DNA of 64,000 nt. Origin: Triticum aestivum. Lineage: Eukaryota > Streptophyta > Magnoliopsida > Poales > Poaceae. Shown here in pieces: positions 23,080-36,261 of this stretch (its first letter is position 1; the number at the start of each line of letters is the position of its first letter). The notes below the pieces were generated by a model, which saw only the letters and a program-made list of their open reading frames with translations, was not told where the DNA came from and did not search any database. The DNA lies in the NCBI RefSeq assembly GCF_018294505.1, contig NC_057802.1:312408209-312472208 (forward strand), written 5' to 3'. Both the position numbers and the translations under genes were made by a program.

Positions 23080-26000
23080 TTCATGCATTAGAGTGTTGCA
23101 TCATGTTTACATTTCACAGAAACCTGAAATGGGGAATGCCAGAAACCCCCAGCACCCCCCCTGGAACAACTAGGGTTTACTAAAATTCTTTTCAATGAAC
23201 CTGAAATGCCCTCCATAAATGTTCACCACCTTTGGTCTTGGCTAAAACCTCTGCCAAAAATGGTTTCATATTTTTGGAGGCCATCTTGGATTTTTGCACA
23301 AGTCATAAGTACTTGCATTTGGGCATTTTAAATGCTATAAATATTTTCAAATGCCCAAATAATCTTGAAGGTATTTTTAGGCTGTTGAGAATAATCTCAA
23401 AGGTGCCTCAGAATATTTTCAGGATTTTTCCAAATGAAATAGTATTTTTACTATTTCAAAACACAGAACAGAAATAAATAAAAAGAGAAAGAAACAGAAG
23501 GCAGAGAAACTTACCTGGCAGCCCACCTGGCGGCCCAGCACTGTGCTGGCCCGCGCCAGTCAGCTGCCTGCTCTCGCCAGAGCAGGCAGAGAGGTGACGC
23601 CGACGAGCGTGAGCTCGCCACGGCGCCAGCTGCTTGCCGCCCTCGCCGCGGATGAGTTGGCCGACCTCCCTCGACGCGCCCCGAGCCTCTGGACACCGTC
23701 ATTCTCCCCCATCGCCTCTCCCTCGCTTTCTCCCCACCATGGCCGACGCCGCCGCAGACACCTCACCGGAGTAGCCGCGCCCACCGTCGACCTCGCGCCG
23801 TTCCAGCGTGTCCTACAGCACCGCCGTCGCCCGCTCCTTCGAGCAAGCCGAGCCCCGAGCGCTCGGTTGCCCTGAAGCTCCGTCACCGACCTCGCCTTCG
23901 CCGCTCCTCGTCGGAGATCCCCTCCGCCGTCGCCACTGCAACAGCTCGCCTCAGACCTCGCCGCCTGCTCCGTCGCAACCGCCGTGAGCATGGCCACCTT
24001 CCCATCCTCTCCTCTCTCTCTCTCTCGAGCTCTGTAGCCACCGCACGAAGCTCACCCGCACGCGCCGCCGCACGAGCTCGTCGCCGACGAGGCTCCGGCC
24101 ATCCAACGGCCGCACCACCGTAGCCATTAGCTTCACCGCAACGCCAGGAACCCGTAGCACCCTTGCACGTTCCTCGCCGTGCTCTCTAGCTACGGTTTCA
24201 ACCACGCCCGTAGCCCGGCAGCAGCACGGCTCGTCGCCGGCGTCGATTCCGGCGACCCCGAGCCCCACTACCACCACCAGTCGACGCGGTTCGCCCTCAG
24301 CTACCCGTAGGTACTCTCCGCCGTCCTTTTGGTCGCCGAAGGGGGGATCCCGCACTCCACCGCCGCGTCTGGACGTCGCCGGCGGCTAAACGCCGGCGAG
24401 TCAACATGGTTTGACCACAGGTTGACCCCCCCAGGGTCACTGACAAGTGGGGCCGCCTGCTAATTAATCTGAGTCAGAGAGTTAAACTAATCCTAATTAA
24501 CTAATTACCTAACAGTGACACTGACACAGGGGACCCACGCGTCAGGTTTGACCTGGACGACCCCGTTGACCTGCTGACATCACACTGACGTCAGGCTGAC
24601 GCAGTAAAGCATTACTGGAATTATTCTTATATTGGAAATTCCAGAAATTATCACAAACTTCAAAAAATCATAGAAAATAATCTATAGCTCAGAATGAAAA
24701 GATTTATATATGAAAAATGATCAGAAAAATCCATTCTATCCATCTGTACTGGTTTCATGCATGATTAAGCAAGTTAACCTACTGTTTTATACAGAACAAG
24801 ATAAAGCACTAATATGGGCCATTTATGAACTTGGAATTTGAATCTTTGATTCAAATTAGTCCAAACCCATCTGGTCTTAGTTGCATTAGCCCAATACATC
24901 CATTTTGCCATGTCTCATGCATGCATCATATTGTTGCACTTGCTTGGCGTTGATTGTGCTTCGATGTGTTCATTGTGGTAGGTCCTGCCTCCGAGGATAT
25001 TCACGGGTATCCAACTGAAGGGCAGTATCCCACCACCACTCCGTCAGGCAAGCAACCATTGATCATTTCGATACAAACCCATCTTCTCGCTTCTGCTCTC
25101 GTTTACTGCATTAAGACAACGCGATTCAAACTGCTGCGTGTGTTGCGGTAGTTGAACCCACTTTCCTCTGCATGACCTGTCATTGCCACAGTAACTAGAT
25201 GAAACCCACTAGCATGAGTAGGAGTTGATTGAACCATGTTGTGTTCCTACAATGCTATGCTTGCTACGCTTACAGTTGTGTCAGGTCTGGCTCATCAGGG
25301 TGATGAACTAGAGTGAAAGTGTGTGTGTCGATAATGAGAGTGAAGTGTTGAATACGATTTGGTAAAGGTATCGATGGGAGGCCATGTAGGAGTACATGGT
25401 GGGTTGTTTCATTGAGACCGTCCCTAAGAACTGAGATCTGTATGCGTGATTTAAGATTCAGCTACTACCACACATTGGGCCCGAAACCAATGGACCCCCT
25501 CGGCTTCTTATTCACCCTTGTCCTCTGTCCAGGAGTTTCACGTAGTTTCTGGTGTTTGTAGTAAGCTGGAGGCCGTGGACAACGCTGACCAAGGGGTGGG
25601 CTGTGATGCAGTAGGCTCGTGGCACGGTGTACCGAGTCGCCCGTTTGGTGTCCGGGAACCCTGCACACATCGTTCGGGGCCGTATGTGGAAACCTCGGCC
25701 GGACTCCCTGCGGATGGAACCTGAATAGGCGATAAACCTGGACTAGAGACTCGAGTGTTTAGGTAGGCTGTGGCTGACACCCACGTTGGGCTTCCGCTTG
25801 AAGGTTGCCGAGTACACGTCGTGTAGCGACGATAAGTGGTGAGAGCGTGTGTGACGAAGTACACCCCTGCTGGGTATAAAACTATTCGAATAGCCGTGTC
25901 CGCGGTAAAGGACTACTTGGTCGCTTATGCAGTTCATAGACAAGTAAATGGATACTACTAAAAGCCTCAAGATAAGTGTGAGTACCGCGGATGGCCCTCT

Positions 26001-27127
26001 CGTGGGATGACGAGGGAGGATCCACGGTGGAGTATTGAGATGGTGATTAGTGGACTCGTGTGCGAAAACTATTTCACAAGTGGTGTACCGTAGGATAGCT
26101 TAGCCAAGAGTCAAAGCTGGCTTGCTGCAATAACCCCACTACCTTCTTGAGAATGAACATGTATAGTAGGATCTGTTGTAAGACTTGCTGAGTACCTTTG
26201 TACTCATGTTGCTTTAATTACTGTTTTCAGACGACAACACCGCCCCTTCTGATGGGTTCTACGTAGAACTCGACAACGACGAGTGACTTGCCACCCAGGT
26301 GGTGATCTAGGCTTGTAAAGGGCCTATGTAGATAGACAGGCTTCGTCAAGCCTTCTTTCTTTCTAGTGTCTGTACCCAGACAGTTTGCTTCCGCATGTGC
26401 TTGTATGATTGTATGACTTGAGTGTCGGGTCATGTGACCCCTATCTGTATGAACAAGTTATGTAAGGCTCTCCGGAGCCCTTTAAATAAAGTACTTGGAG
26501 TTGTAGAGTTTTGTTGTGATGCCATGTTGTATTTGCACATATCGAGCATATTGTGTGTATGTTTGAAATGCTTGGTATGTGTGGGATCCGACAATCTAGT
26601 TGTTTATCCTTGGCAGCCTCTCTTATGGGGAAATGTAGACTAGTGCCTCCTTGAGCCATAGTAGTCCGCTACAGCCCGGTTCACCAGAGTCCTGCTAGCC
26701 CAGCACTACTGCTCTGGACACTTGACTGCCGGCATGTGAGTCATATCGTTTCTGTGTCTGTCCCTTCGGGAAATGTCACGCGGTGACATCTGGAGTCCTG
26801 CCTAGCCTGCTACAGCCCGGGTTCCCGGAGTCCTGTTAGCCCAGTGCTACAGCCCGGATTCACACGCTGCTGACCGACACGTTCGATGTTGATTCATGTA
26901 TGCCTGTCCCCATACGTTAGTGCCGCTTTGGGTTCACGACTAGCCATGTCGGCCCGGGTTCTCTGTCATATGGATGCTAGCGACATTATCATATACGTGA
27001 GCCAAAAGGCGCAAACGGTCCCGGGCCATGGTAAGGCGACACCCGTGGGAGTACCGTGCGTGAGGCCGCAATGTGATATGAGGTGTTACAGGCTAGATCG
27101 GTGTGACTTGGAATCGGGGTCCTGACA
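23063..27127 (+). repeat. G2 3' LTR, 4065 bp
   Basis: Matches 13299-17361 with scattered, mostly transition differences. It ends TCCTGACA at 27127, followed by mid-LTR sequence of G1. Confidence 0.92.
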
Positions 27128-27476
27128 TGCAACGAGACCAAGACCGGAGGACGGCAAGGCGGAGGTCATCGTGGAGCCCAAGACGGCTTCACCCCAGAGC
27201 TTTTCGTAGGCGAAGACCGCTTTTGTCAGGATAGCTTGTACTAGCTGTCCCCCTTCAAATTCGCCCGCCGTTGTTGGCTCCCTTCCCGCTCGTTATTTGG
27301 GAAGAGGACCAGGGCCTATATAAGTAGAGCTAGCCACCACAGTAGAGGCATCGAATCCCCACGCCACAAATTCATACGCACAAGAACACCTCAACCTCAG
27401 GAGGCTGTTCTTCCCTTGTACTGTTCATCATCAGCCCAAGAGGCAATCCACCACCACCACACTGGAGTAGGGTATT
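27128..27476 (+). repeat. G1 3' LTR, first surviving part
   Basis: Begins TGCAACGAGACCAAG, which corresponds to an internal position of the related G3 LTR (reverse complement around 50410-50435). About 370 bp of upstream LTR is therefore missing. It continues to GTATT at 27472-27476, where G5 is inserted, and resumes at 44122. Confidence 0.85.
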
Positions 27477-27555
27477 TGTAACGCCCCAAGACCGACGCTC
27501 CAGATGCCTTCCTTGTTTTGCGAGTCTGCTGTGATATTTATTTGTTTGTTGCATC

Positions 27556-27694
27556 TGTTAGAGTAGTCATTATGGTATACGACTTCTAGTCCAAGTCAGT
27601 TTTGTACCCCTACCCCAAGTCGGTTTGTACCCTCTTATATACTCTTGTATGCCGCACCAACTCATCAATAAGCAACAGTTTTATTCAGCTTTCA
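27556..27694 (+). repeat. Ale-type Copia 5' LTR, 139 bp
   Basis: Starts TGTTAGAG and ends TTTCA; contains a TATA-like TTATATAC at about 27635. The primer-binding site begins at 27695. Confidence 0.93.
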
Positions 27695-27708
27695 TGGTAT
27701 CAGATACC
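27695..27708 (+). other. Ale-type Copia primer-binding site
   Basis: TGGTATCAGATACC immediately follows the LTR and matches the 3' end complement of initiator-Met tRNA in its first ten bases. Confidence 0.85.
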
Positions 27709-27726
27709 GGTCCCAGGGTTTAGGGT

Positions 27727-30700
27727 ATGGCTCCGCCAACGCCACCGCCACCGCCGCCGCCCGGCTACTTCGAGCGCCGGGCCGCACTCATCGCCAAGGC
27801 TGCCAACGCCGCGGCCACTTCTCTCTCGGCCCTCACCATAGCTCCACAAAACTACCCTGCACCCATCCTCGCCGTACCAATATCTCTTGCTGACACAATC
27901 TCCGACGTCAGCCCCTACATCCCCATAGTTCTTGATCTCGCCGCCCACAACTACTACCATTGGAGACATCTCTTCGATCTCCACCTCGGCCGCTGCAACC
28001 TGCGCTCACATGTCGCCGCCACTGTCTTCCCCGCCCCGACGATCCGCAATGGTTGAAAGACGATCTCGCGATCGTCCAGTGGTTCTACACCCGCATCACC
28101 ACCGAGATCTTAAACATGCTCAATCACGACGGCGCCACCGCTGCCAACATCTGGCACTCCCTCCGTCAGCTCTTCCAAAGCAACACCGACGCTCGGAAAA
28201 ACACTCTCCACACCGAGCTTCGCAATATGGTGCAAGGAGACGCCCCGGTGAACCTGTTCTGCCAGCGCGTTAAGACCATTAGTGATGAGCTCCGCGAACT
28301 CGGCGATACAGTTAGCGACTCACAGCTAATCAATATCGTCGTCGTCGGCCTCAGCGAAGACTTTGACAAGCAAGCCTCGTTCATACCGATGATACGGCCC
28401 CCTCCTACCTTCGCTGAAGTTCGTTCCTTGCTACAACTCGCGTCGGAAACACAAGCTCGCAAGGACTCTCGCCCCAAGGTCTTTCATGCTACGGCTCGTC
28501 CTCCTCTGTCATCTACACCAGCGCCGCCTTCCAGGCCGGCTCCTGCCGCCGGGCCGTCCGCATCATCATCTGTTCAACCGCCCCCAGGCTGGCGTCCTAG
28601 TCCGAACTACCACGGAAAAAACCCTATCTACAGGCCGCCGTCGACATCACCAGCACCGAGTCCTGCACCACCCACCAGTGCTCCATCTGCGGTTGCATGG
28701 CGGCCTCCTCATGATCCTTGGACGGGGCTTGTTCAAGCATGGCCCATGCCCTGGTCCGCTCCGTCCACCCTCGGTGCTCCGCCGGCATACTCAGGTGCCT
28801 GGCAACCCGGCCTTCGGCCGCCTACTGGTGCTCCCGGGGTTCTCAACCCCCGACAGCCGGCCAATGCCTATCACGCCGCCCCGACGTATGCTCCTTATGG
28901 TCATTACAGCACCGACGGCGGTGCCTACTACACACCTCAGCCGGCCCTGCTCCCGACGCCACCCCCACCACAGCCGGCCAATGCCTACTACACTCCCCAG
29001 CCGGCCCTACTGCCTTCACCATCGTATCCGCCGGCACTGCTTCCGACGCCACCCTCACCTGCGACGCCGAGCTGGGATCAAGTTGCCTTTCTCCAGGCCA
29101 TGAATAACTTTGTTGCACAAGGAAACTCAGGTACGGATTGGATCTTTGATTCAGGGGCCTCTAGTCATATGTCTGCATCTAGTAATTGGTTATCTTCTTG
29201 CACTAAATCTCCTTTCCCTTCCATTATCCTTGGAGATGGATCATCTATTCCTATATATTGTGTTGGTCAGGCTCAACTTCCCTCTTCCACCAAACCTCTT
29301 TTACTTCGCGATGTTCTAGTTGCGCCCGCCCTCATTAAAAATCTTATCTCTGTTCGCCAATTTACTTGCGACAATCTAGTTTCGGCTGAATTTGACCCTT
29401 TTGGTTTATCTGTGAAGGATTACCTGACCAAGGCCGAGATCGCTCGCTTCAATAGCTCCGGTGATCTTTATTCTCTTAATGGAGTTCCTGCCGCCACCCC
29501 TCCAACATCCATGCTGGCCTCCGTCGATCTCTGGCATCGTCGCTTGGGCCATCCCAACCCCGCCGTCTTAGCTTCTATGCTTAGTGAATTTACCATACCA
29601 TGTAATAGGGACTCTCATAATTCTGTGTTTTGCGAGTCTTGTCAATTAGGCAAACATGTGCGTCTTCCCTTTAGTTCCTCTAGTTCTTGTAGCACTTATC
29701 CCTTTGAATTAATACATTGTGATTTATGGACCTCTCCCATTGCAAGTGTTTCGGGTTTTAAATACTACCTTGTTATCCTAGATGATTTCACCCACTTTGT
29801 CTGGACTTCTCCTCTACGCAACAAATCCGAGGTCCATTCTCTTTTCCATAATTTTCAACGCTATGTGTCTGTTCACTTCTTCCTCCCAATTCTCTTTATC
29901 TAATGTGACAATGGTCGCGAGTTTGATAACATTAAAAATCGTACTTTCTTCTTACAACATGGCATCCTGCTTAGGTTCTCATGTCCCTACACCTACCCTC
30001 AAAATGGTAAAGCAGAACGCTCTCTTCGCACCCTCAATGATATAGTTTGCACTCTCGTCATTCAATCATCTATGCCTCCCAAGTTTTGGGCTGAAGCCCT
30101 ACACATGGCCACCTTCCTTCTAAATATTCGACCTTCTAAAACTAAACCCAACACTACTCCCTATTATTCCCTCTTTCTTTCCCACCCCGACTACTCCGCG
30201 GTTCGTGTTTTCGGCTGTCTCTGTTTTCCCAATGCCTACGCCACTTCTGCAAATAAATTGTCACCATGCTCTATCCCATGTGCTTTTCTCGGCTTCTCTG
30301 ATGAGCACAAAGGCTATCGCTGTCTCGATCTTCACACTGGACACGTTCATGTCTCTCGTCATGTCACGTTTGCTGAGCACATTTTTCCTTTCTCACAACG
30401 CACTACTACACCATCCAACACCCCCTCTCCCTGTCCTTTCCAACCATATACTCCCCTACCTGCCGAATACAACTTATCACCACCACCAATAACACCCACC
30501 ATAGCCAATCCCAACCATATACTCACCCCACCCGAGACGTCCCCAACACCCCCGACCCCTGCTCCCTCCCCAACACCCCCGGCCCCTACTCCCACTCAAC
30601 CACCCAGCCCTGCTCCCACTCCACCACCCAGCCCTACTCCTTCGTCCGACTCTTCCGCTGCGCCGGACTCACCAGTACCCACCTTACCCCCTCGTGCTAT

Positions 30701-32347
30701 TCCTACAGCAGCCCCGATTAATGATCATCGCATGCGTACTAGGGCCAAATCAGGATTTCATCAACCCCAAGACCGCCTAAACCTTCATACCTCTGTATCT
30801 CTCACTTCTCTTCCAAAGAATTACAAAACTGCTCTACTTGATCCCAATTGGGCCGCTGCCATGCAAGAAGAATATAATGCTTTACTTCAAAACAACACCT
30901 GGCAACTTGTTCCTCGTCCTCCCAATACAAATATTGTTTCTGGCAAATGGATTTTTCGCCAAAAGTTCCACTCCGATGGGAGCCTCTCACGATATAAAGC
31001 CAGGTGGGTTTGTCGTGGCTTTTCTCAGCAACAAGGAATTGATTACGAAGAAACCTTCTCTCCTGTTGTTAAACCTAGCACCATTCGCACCGTTCTTAGT
31101 GTTGTTGTCTCCTCTTCATGGCCTATTCACCAACTTGATGTTAAAAATGCTTTCCTCCATGGTTCCCTTCAAGAAACTGTCTACTGCCAGCAACCTCTGG
31201 GTTTTGAAAATCCATCCTTTCCAACTCATGTATGTCTTCTTCAGAAATCTCTCTACGGTCTTAAACAGGCCCCACGAGCTTGGTTTCAACGCTTCTCCTC
31301 CTTCATTCAAACAATAGGCTTCACTCCATCTCTCTCCGACACCTCTCTTTTTGTGTATCATCAAACTTCTGACACTGCCTATTTACTTCTCTATGTAGAT
31401 GATATCATTCTTACCGCCTCCTCTCAAAAGTTCTTAGATCATATTGTCTCTCTTCTTAGATCTAAATTTTCTATGACTGACCTAGGACTCCTTCATCATT
31501 TCTTAGGCATTGCTGTTGTTCGAGATTCCTCCAGCCTTTTTCTTTCCCAACGCCAGTATATTCTTGATCTTCTTAATCGTGCTGGTATGCTTGACTGTCA
31601 ATCATCTCGCACTCCTGTCGATACTAGTTTTAAACTTTCGGCTACCGGTGAACCCTTTTCCGATCCTATTCTCTATCGTAGCCTAAGAGGTGCTCTCCAA
31701 TATCTCACCATTACTCGTCCTGAAATCTCTTTTGCTGTTCAACAAGCATGTCTCTATATGCATGATCCCCGGGTTCCTCACTATAATCATGTTAAACACA
31801 TTCTTCGGTATTTAAAAGGAACTCTCAATCATGGTCTCCACCTCAATAATTCTTCTCCAAACTCGCTTACCGCATACTCTGATGCAGACTGGGCTGGTTG
31901 TCCTCACACTCGAAGGTACACTTCCGGTTTTTGTGTCTTTCTTGGTAACAATTTGATTTCTTGGTCTTCGAAAAGACAGGTTACAGTCTCACGTTCGTCG
32001 GCCGAGGCTGAGTATCGCGCTGTGGCACATGCCGTTGCAGATACAATCTGGATTCGGCAGTTACTCTCCGAGCTACACAGGCCTATTGAGCAGGCCACTA
32101 TTGTCTACTGTGAGAACATATCTGCAGTCTTGGTCAGGTTCAACACCGACGCACAAAGCATATTGAGATTGATATTCATTTTGTTCGTGAAAAGGTTGCT
32201 CTTGGTCAGGTTCGGGTGCTTCATGTTCCCTCTACGGCTCAGTTTGCTGACATTTTCACCAAGGCACTGCCTACTAAGCCGTTTCAAGATATCTCTTTCA
32301 GTCTCAACGTCGTCGAGCCTGCCGTTGATACTGCGGGGGGATGTTAG
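27727..32347 (+). pseudogene. gag-pol: Ale-type Copia gag-pol, broken
   Basis: ATG 27727 starts a Pro-rich gag. Near 28020-28040 the reading shifts frame and continues through the capsid-like region (WLKDDLAIVQWFYTRITTEI) and a long Pro/Ala/Tyr linker with a 60-bp tandem repeat. Then come protease (WIFDSGASSHMS), the pre-integrase region (LWHRRLGHPNPAVL, CESCQLGKH) and the integrase core (HCDLW). A TAA at 29901-29903 interrupts the core just before CDNGREFDN, after which the same frame stays open with RT (YLLLYVDDIILTAS) and RNase H (YSDADWAGCPHTRR, SSAEAEYRAV). Near 32130-32160 another frameshift leads to the normal end (DTAGGC) inside the 3' LTR. I see no clear CCHC knuckle. Not functional as it stands. 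Confidence 0.9.
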
Positions 32348-32480
32348 AGTAGTCATTATGGTATACGACTTCTAGTCCAAGTCAGTTTTGTACCCCTACC
32401 CCAAGTCGGTCTGTACCCTCTTATATACTGTTGTATGCCGCACTGAATCATCAATAAGCAACAGTTTTATTCAGCTTTCA
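32342..32480 (+). repeat. Ale-type Copia 3' LTR, 139 bp
   Basis: Same length as the 5' LTR, with about five substitutions clustered around CACCAACTC versus CACTGAATC and two single sites. The gag-pol stop codon lies inside its first six bases. Confidence 0.93.
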
Positions 32481-35400
32481 GCATCTCATCTCATAGCATC
32501 ATGCACATTGCATCTACATGTTTTCATAAAGCTTGCATCTGTTCGTAGTTGCTGCATTGCCCCTTGCCTTCGTTGACCGATCCGAGTCCAATCGGGTTTT
32601 CGCTTCCCTCTTGACCGTGACCACCTAACCTCTCTTGCCAGCTCGCAGCCCCCTCGCGCGCGCGTCCGAAACTCCCCCGAACCCGACCCGGACAGTCATC
32701 GCCGTTGGGCACGGATCATCTTCAAACGTCCCTAAAAATATCTCCCGTCCTTTGTTTGCACTTCCTAACCTATTTTCCCGGAGCCGTTCGATCATGATCG
32801 GATGGACGAGATATCCCCTAACTAAAAACCCACCTACTATATAATCAGTGTAAACCTACTTAACCCTAGAACCTAGCCGTCCCATCCATCCATTCCTCCC
32901 CGCCGCCATTTTCCTCCACCCGGTCTCCATCTTCATCGGGATCTCCTCCCGATCCAAAATCCTCTCCGACCCCCTCCCTGTTTTTCAGCGCCGCCCAAAT
33001 CGCAGTAGCCAACCACCATCCTTGCCCGAGCCACAGCGAGCCTCCAAGGCACCAGCCTCCCGTCTTCGTCCTTCGCCCCCGAGCTCCTCTTCTCGCGCAC
33101 AAGCTCCACGACCCCGACGGCCACTTCGTCTGCCTCGTCGCCGGCCGACCGAACCAGCAGATGAGCCCCGCGTCGCTCCTTCCTTCCTCTCCCCCGATTT
33201 CTAGTCCCTCCTCTCACATCTCTCTCTCTGAACCAGGACACCGCCTCATCTCCGCCCGCGGGCTACCTCAGAATGGAGCTCCACCGTCGCCCTGGCCTCG
33301 GATCCGGCCGATTCCCATCGCCTGGAGCCGCCACGCCAAGTCCCCCGCCGCATCATCTTCAAGCCATCGGGCGCCTGGTTCCCTGCCTGGCCCGCTCGTT
33401 CTTTGCACGAGGGAGACGCAACGCCAGCGCCTCGTCTGCCTCCCCTGCATCACGCCCTGTCGCCGGGAGCTCGTCCCCAAGTCCCGCAAGCGCCGCCTCG
33501 CCAAGTCGTCGCCGTCCCCACATCCGGTGCCCCAAGTTTCCGCCGCTGCACCATGTTGCCATTCCTCTGCTTCGTCGCCGTCCAGTACTTCCTCGCGCCA
33601 CCTTTAGATCGAGCAAGAGTCTTGACCCCGAGCTCCACCTCTACTTCTTCCCTAGCGCCGCACCAAGCTCTGCCGCCCAAGCTGCGCCGTCGCCTGCCAC
33701 AGTCCCTATCGCCGTCTTCTTCAACGGTTCCTGACGAGGACGACGCCCTCCTGTCCATCTCGAGCGCCAAGTCCCTCGCCTCGCTGCCTCATCGCCGCAG
33801 CAAAAGCAGCAGTTCGCCCAGTCCCAGCAACCGCTCCACCTCTGCGCGCCCGTCGCCTCCTCCACCGGATCTCGTTCACTCTGTCGCCCAGCCGCCGGTC
33901 TCCTTCGCTGCATCGAGCAACACCAGTTCAGGCAGAGAAGGGCGATGCCTCTGCCTCGACACCTCCCGTTGACCGCGCGTGGGCCTCCTCTTGCCTCGCC
34001 AAGGGCCAGCGCCGACCTCTGCCTCCCCTTCAACCGGCCTCCCTCTGCCCCATCTGGGCTTGGCCCAATGTGAGCAACCCTCACCCAAATACAGATTCGG
34101 CACAGTTCATGTTTTTTTTCCAGTTGTGCAAATTTGTCTAATTATCCAGAGTATTGCAGATTTGCGGAAAACCCCCTAGTGTTCATGCATCTAATAACTA
34201 ATCAACCATGCATCGGTTTAAAATGATTTAAACATGTAAAGTGCTTAGATTTTTATCTAGTTTCATAATATTCCACTTCCATCCATGTTTAAAATGTTTA
34301 AATTGCCGTTTGCTTTAATTTGCTCAAATGCCATGCTAAAATGCTTTATTTCATAACTTAATAACCGTAGCTCCGAATTTAATAAACTTTATATGTAAAT
34401 GGGGTAGAATAATGCATAGATTAACTTGGTTCACTTTATTTTGATGTTTAACAACTCTAAAATATGCTTTAGGACAGAACAGTACCAAATCTAAAATATG
34501 CATATGAGGATTATCCGGAATTATTGTTTGGTGTTCCGGCATCATTTAGCCTCGGTTTCGTTCCGGAGTTGTGAGGATTCGTTCGACTACATCCGTTTGT
34601 CTTCTTCATGGACTCGTCCTTCTTCCTTGCGGGATCTCAGGCAAGATGACCATACCCTCGATATCACTTCTATCTTTGCTTTGCTAGTTGTTCACTCTAT
34701 TGCTATGCCGCGCTACCTACCACTTGCTATATCAAGCCTCCCAAATTGCCATGACAGCTTCTAACCTTTTTCACCCTTCCTAGCAAACCGTTGTTTGGCT
34801 ATGTTACCGCTTTGCTCAGCCCCTCTTATAGCGTTGGTAGTTGCAGGTGAAGATGAAGTTTGTTCCATGTTGGAACATGGATATGTTGGGATATCACAAT
34901 ATTTCTTATTTAATTAATGCATCTATATACTTGGTAAAGGGCGGAAGGCTCGCCCTTATGCCTGGTGTTTTGTTCCACTCTTGCCGCCCTAGTTTCTGTC
35001 ATACCGGTGTTATGTTCCTTGATTTTGCGTTCCTTACGCGGTTGGGTGATTTATGGGACCCCCTTAACAGTTCGCTTTGAATAAAACTCCTCCAGCAAGG
35101 CCCAACCTTGGTTTTAACATTTTCCACCTAAGCCTTTTCCCTTGAGTTCTGCAGACTCAAGGGTCATCTTTATTTAAACCCCCGGGCCAGTGCTCCTTCG
35201 AGTGCTGGTCCAAACAAAGCGATGTTCGGCGCCCGCTGGGCAACCAGGGTCTATGCCAACCCGACGTTTGGCTCATCCGATGTGCCCTGAGAACGAGATA
35301 TGTGCAGCTCCTATCAGGATTTGTCGGCACATTCGGGCGGCTTTGCTGGTCTTGTTTTACCATTGTCGAAGTGTCTTGTAAACCAGGATTCCGAGACTGA

Positions 35401-36261
35401 TCGGGTCTTCCCGGGAGAAGGAATATCCTTCGTTGACCGTGAGAGCTTATAATGGGCTAAGTTGGGACACCCCTGCAGGGTATAAACTTTCGAGAGCCGT
35501 GCCCGTGGTTATGTGGCAGATGGGAATTTGTTAATGTCCGGTTGTAGAGAACTTGACACTTGACTTAATTAAAATACATCAACCGCGTGTGTAGCCGTGA
35601 TGGTCTCTTTTCGGCGGAGTCCGGGAAGTGAACACGGTTCTTATGTTATGCTTGAACGTAAGTAGTTTCGGGATCACTTCTTGATCACTTCTAGTTCACG
35701 ACCGCTGCGTTGCTTCTCTTCTCGCTCTTATTTGCGTATGTTAGCCACCATATATGCTTAGTGCTTGCTGCAGCTCCACCTCACTACCTTCTCCTACCCA
35801 TAAGCTTAAATAGTCTTGATCTCGCGGGTTTTGAGATTGCTGAGTCCTCATGACACACCAGATACTACCAAAACAGTTGCAGGTGCCGGTGATACCAGTG
35901 TAGGTGACACAACTGAGCTCAAGTGGGAGTTCGATGAAGACCTTGGTCGTTACTATGTTTCATTTCCGGTTGATCAGTAGTGGAGCCCAGTTGGGGACGT
36001 TCAGGGATCTAGCATTTGGGGTTATCTTCTTTTCGTTTGGATTTGACCGTAGTCGGTCTATGTGTGTATTTTGAATGATGTATGAATTTATTTATGTATT
36101 GTGTGAAGTGGCGATTGTAAGCCAACTCTCTTTATTCCATTCTTGTTCATTACATGGGATTGTGTGAAGATGACCCTTCTTGCAACAAAACCTACAATGC
36201 GGTTGTGCCTCTAAGTCGTGCCTCGACACGTGAGAGATATAGCCGCATCGTGGGCGTTACA

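Larger units (their letters stand above)
13299..27127 (+). mobile_element. G2: Tekay/Del-type chromovirus with ~4 kb LTRs
   Basis: The layout is LTR (13299-17361), Met-tRNA primer-binding site, leader ORF, gag-pol ending in a chromodomain, polypurine tract and LTR (23063-27127). The LTR ends are TGTCA...TGACA. Domain order protease-RT-RNase H-integrase-chromodomain marks Ty3/Gypsy, and the very long LTRs suggest Tekay/Del. The two LTRs show about 14 differences in their first ~930 bp, so it is fairly young. No TSD is found: the right flank TGCAACGAG is mid-LTR sequence of G1, while the left flank is G1 antisense-promoter sequence plus a filler and polypurine-like bases. Coding capacity is damaged by frameshifts. 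Confidence 0.88.
27556..32480 (+). mobile_element. Ale/Hopscotch-type Copia retrotransposon, complete but inactive
   Basis: Two 139-bp LTRs (TGTTAGAG...GCTTTCA) flank a single gag-pol unit, and the TSD GCATC is present on both sides (27551-27555 and 32481-32485). A Met-tRNA primer-binding site (TGGTATCAGATACC) directly follows the first LTR, and a G-rich polypurine tract ends at 32341. Very short LTRs and the RT sequence fit the Ale (Retrofit/Hopscotch) lineage. The LTRs differ at about 5 of 139 positions. The coding frame has one nonsense codon and two frameshifts. Confidence 0.9.
27477..36261 (+). repeat. G5 5' LTR, split by an Ale-type Copia
   Basis: The LTR occupies 27477-27555 and 32481-36261, about 3855 bp without the insertion and one TSD copy. 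It matches 39969-44121 but lacks about 298 bp at around 34545 relative to that copy. A TATA box lies at about 32836-32845 and a C-rich gene-like block at about 32870-33970. Neither strand encodes a recognisable protein. Confidence 0.88.
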
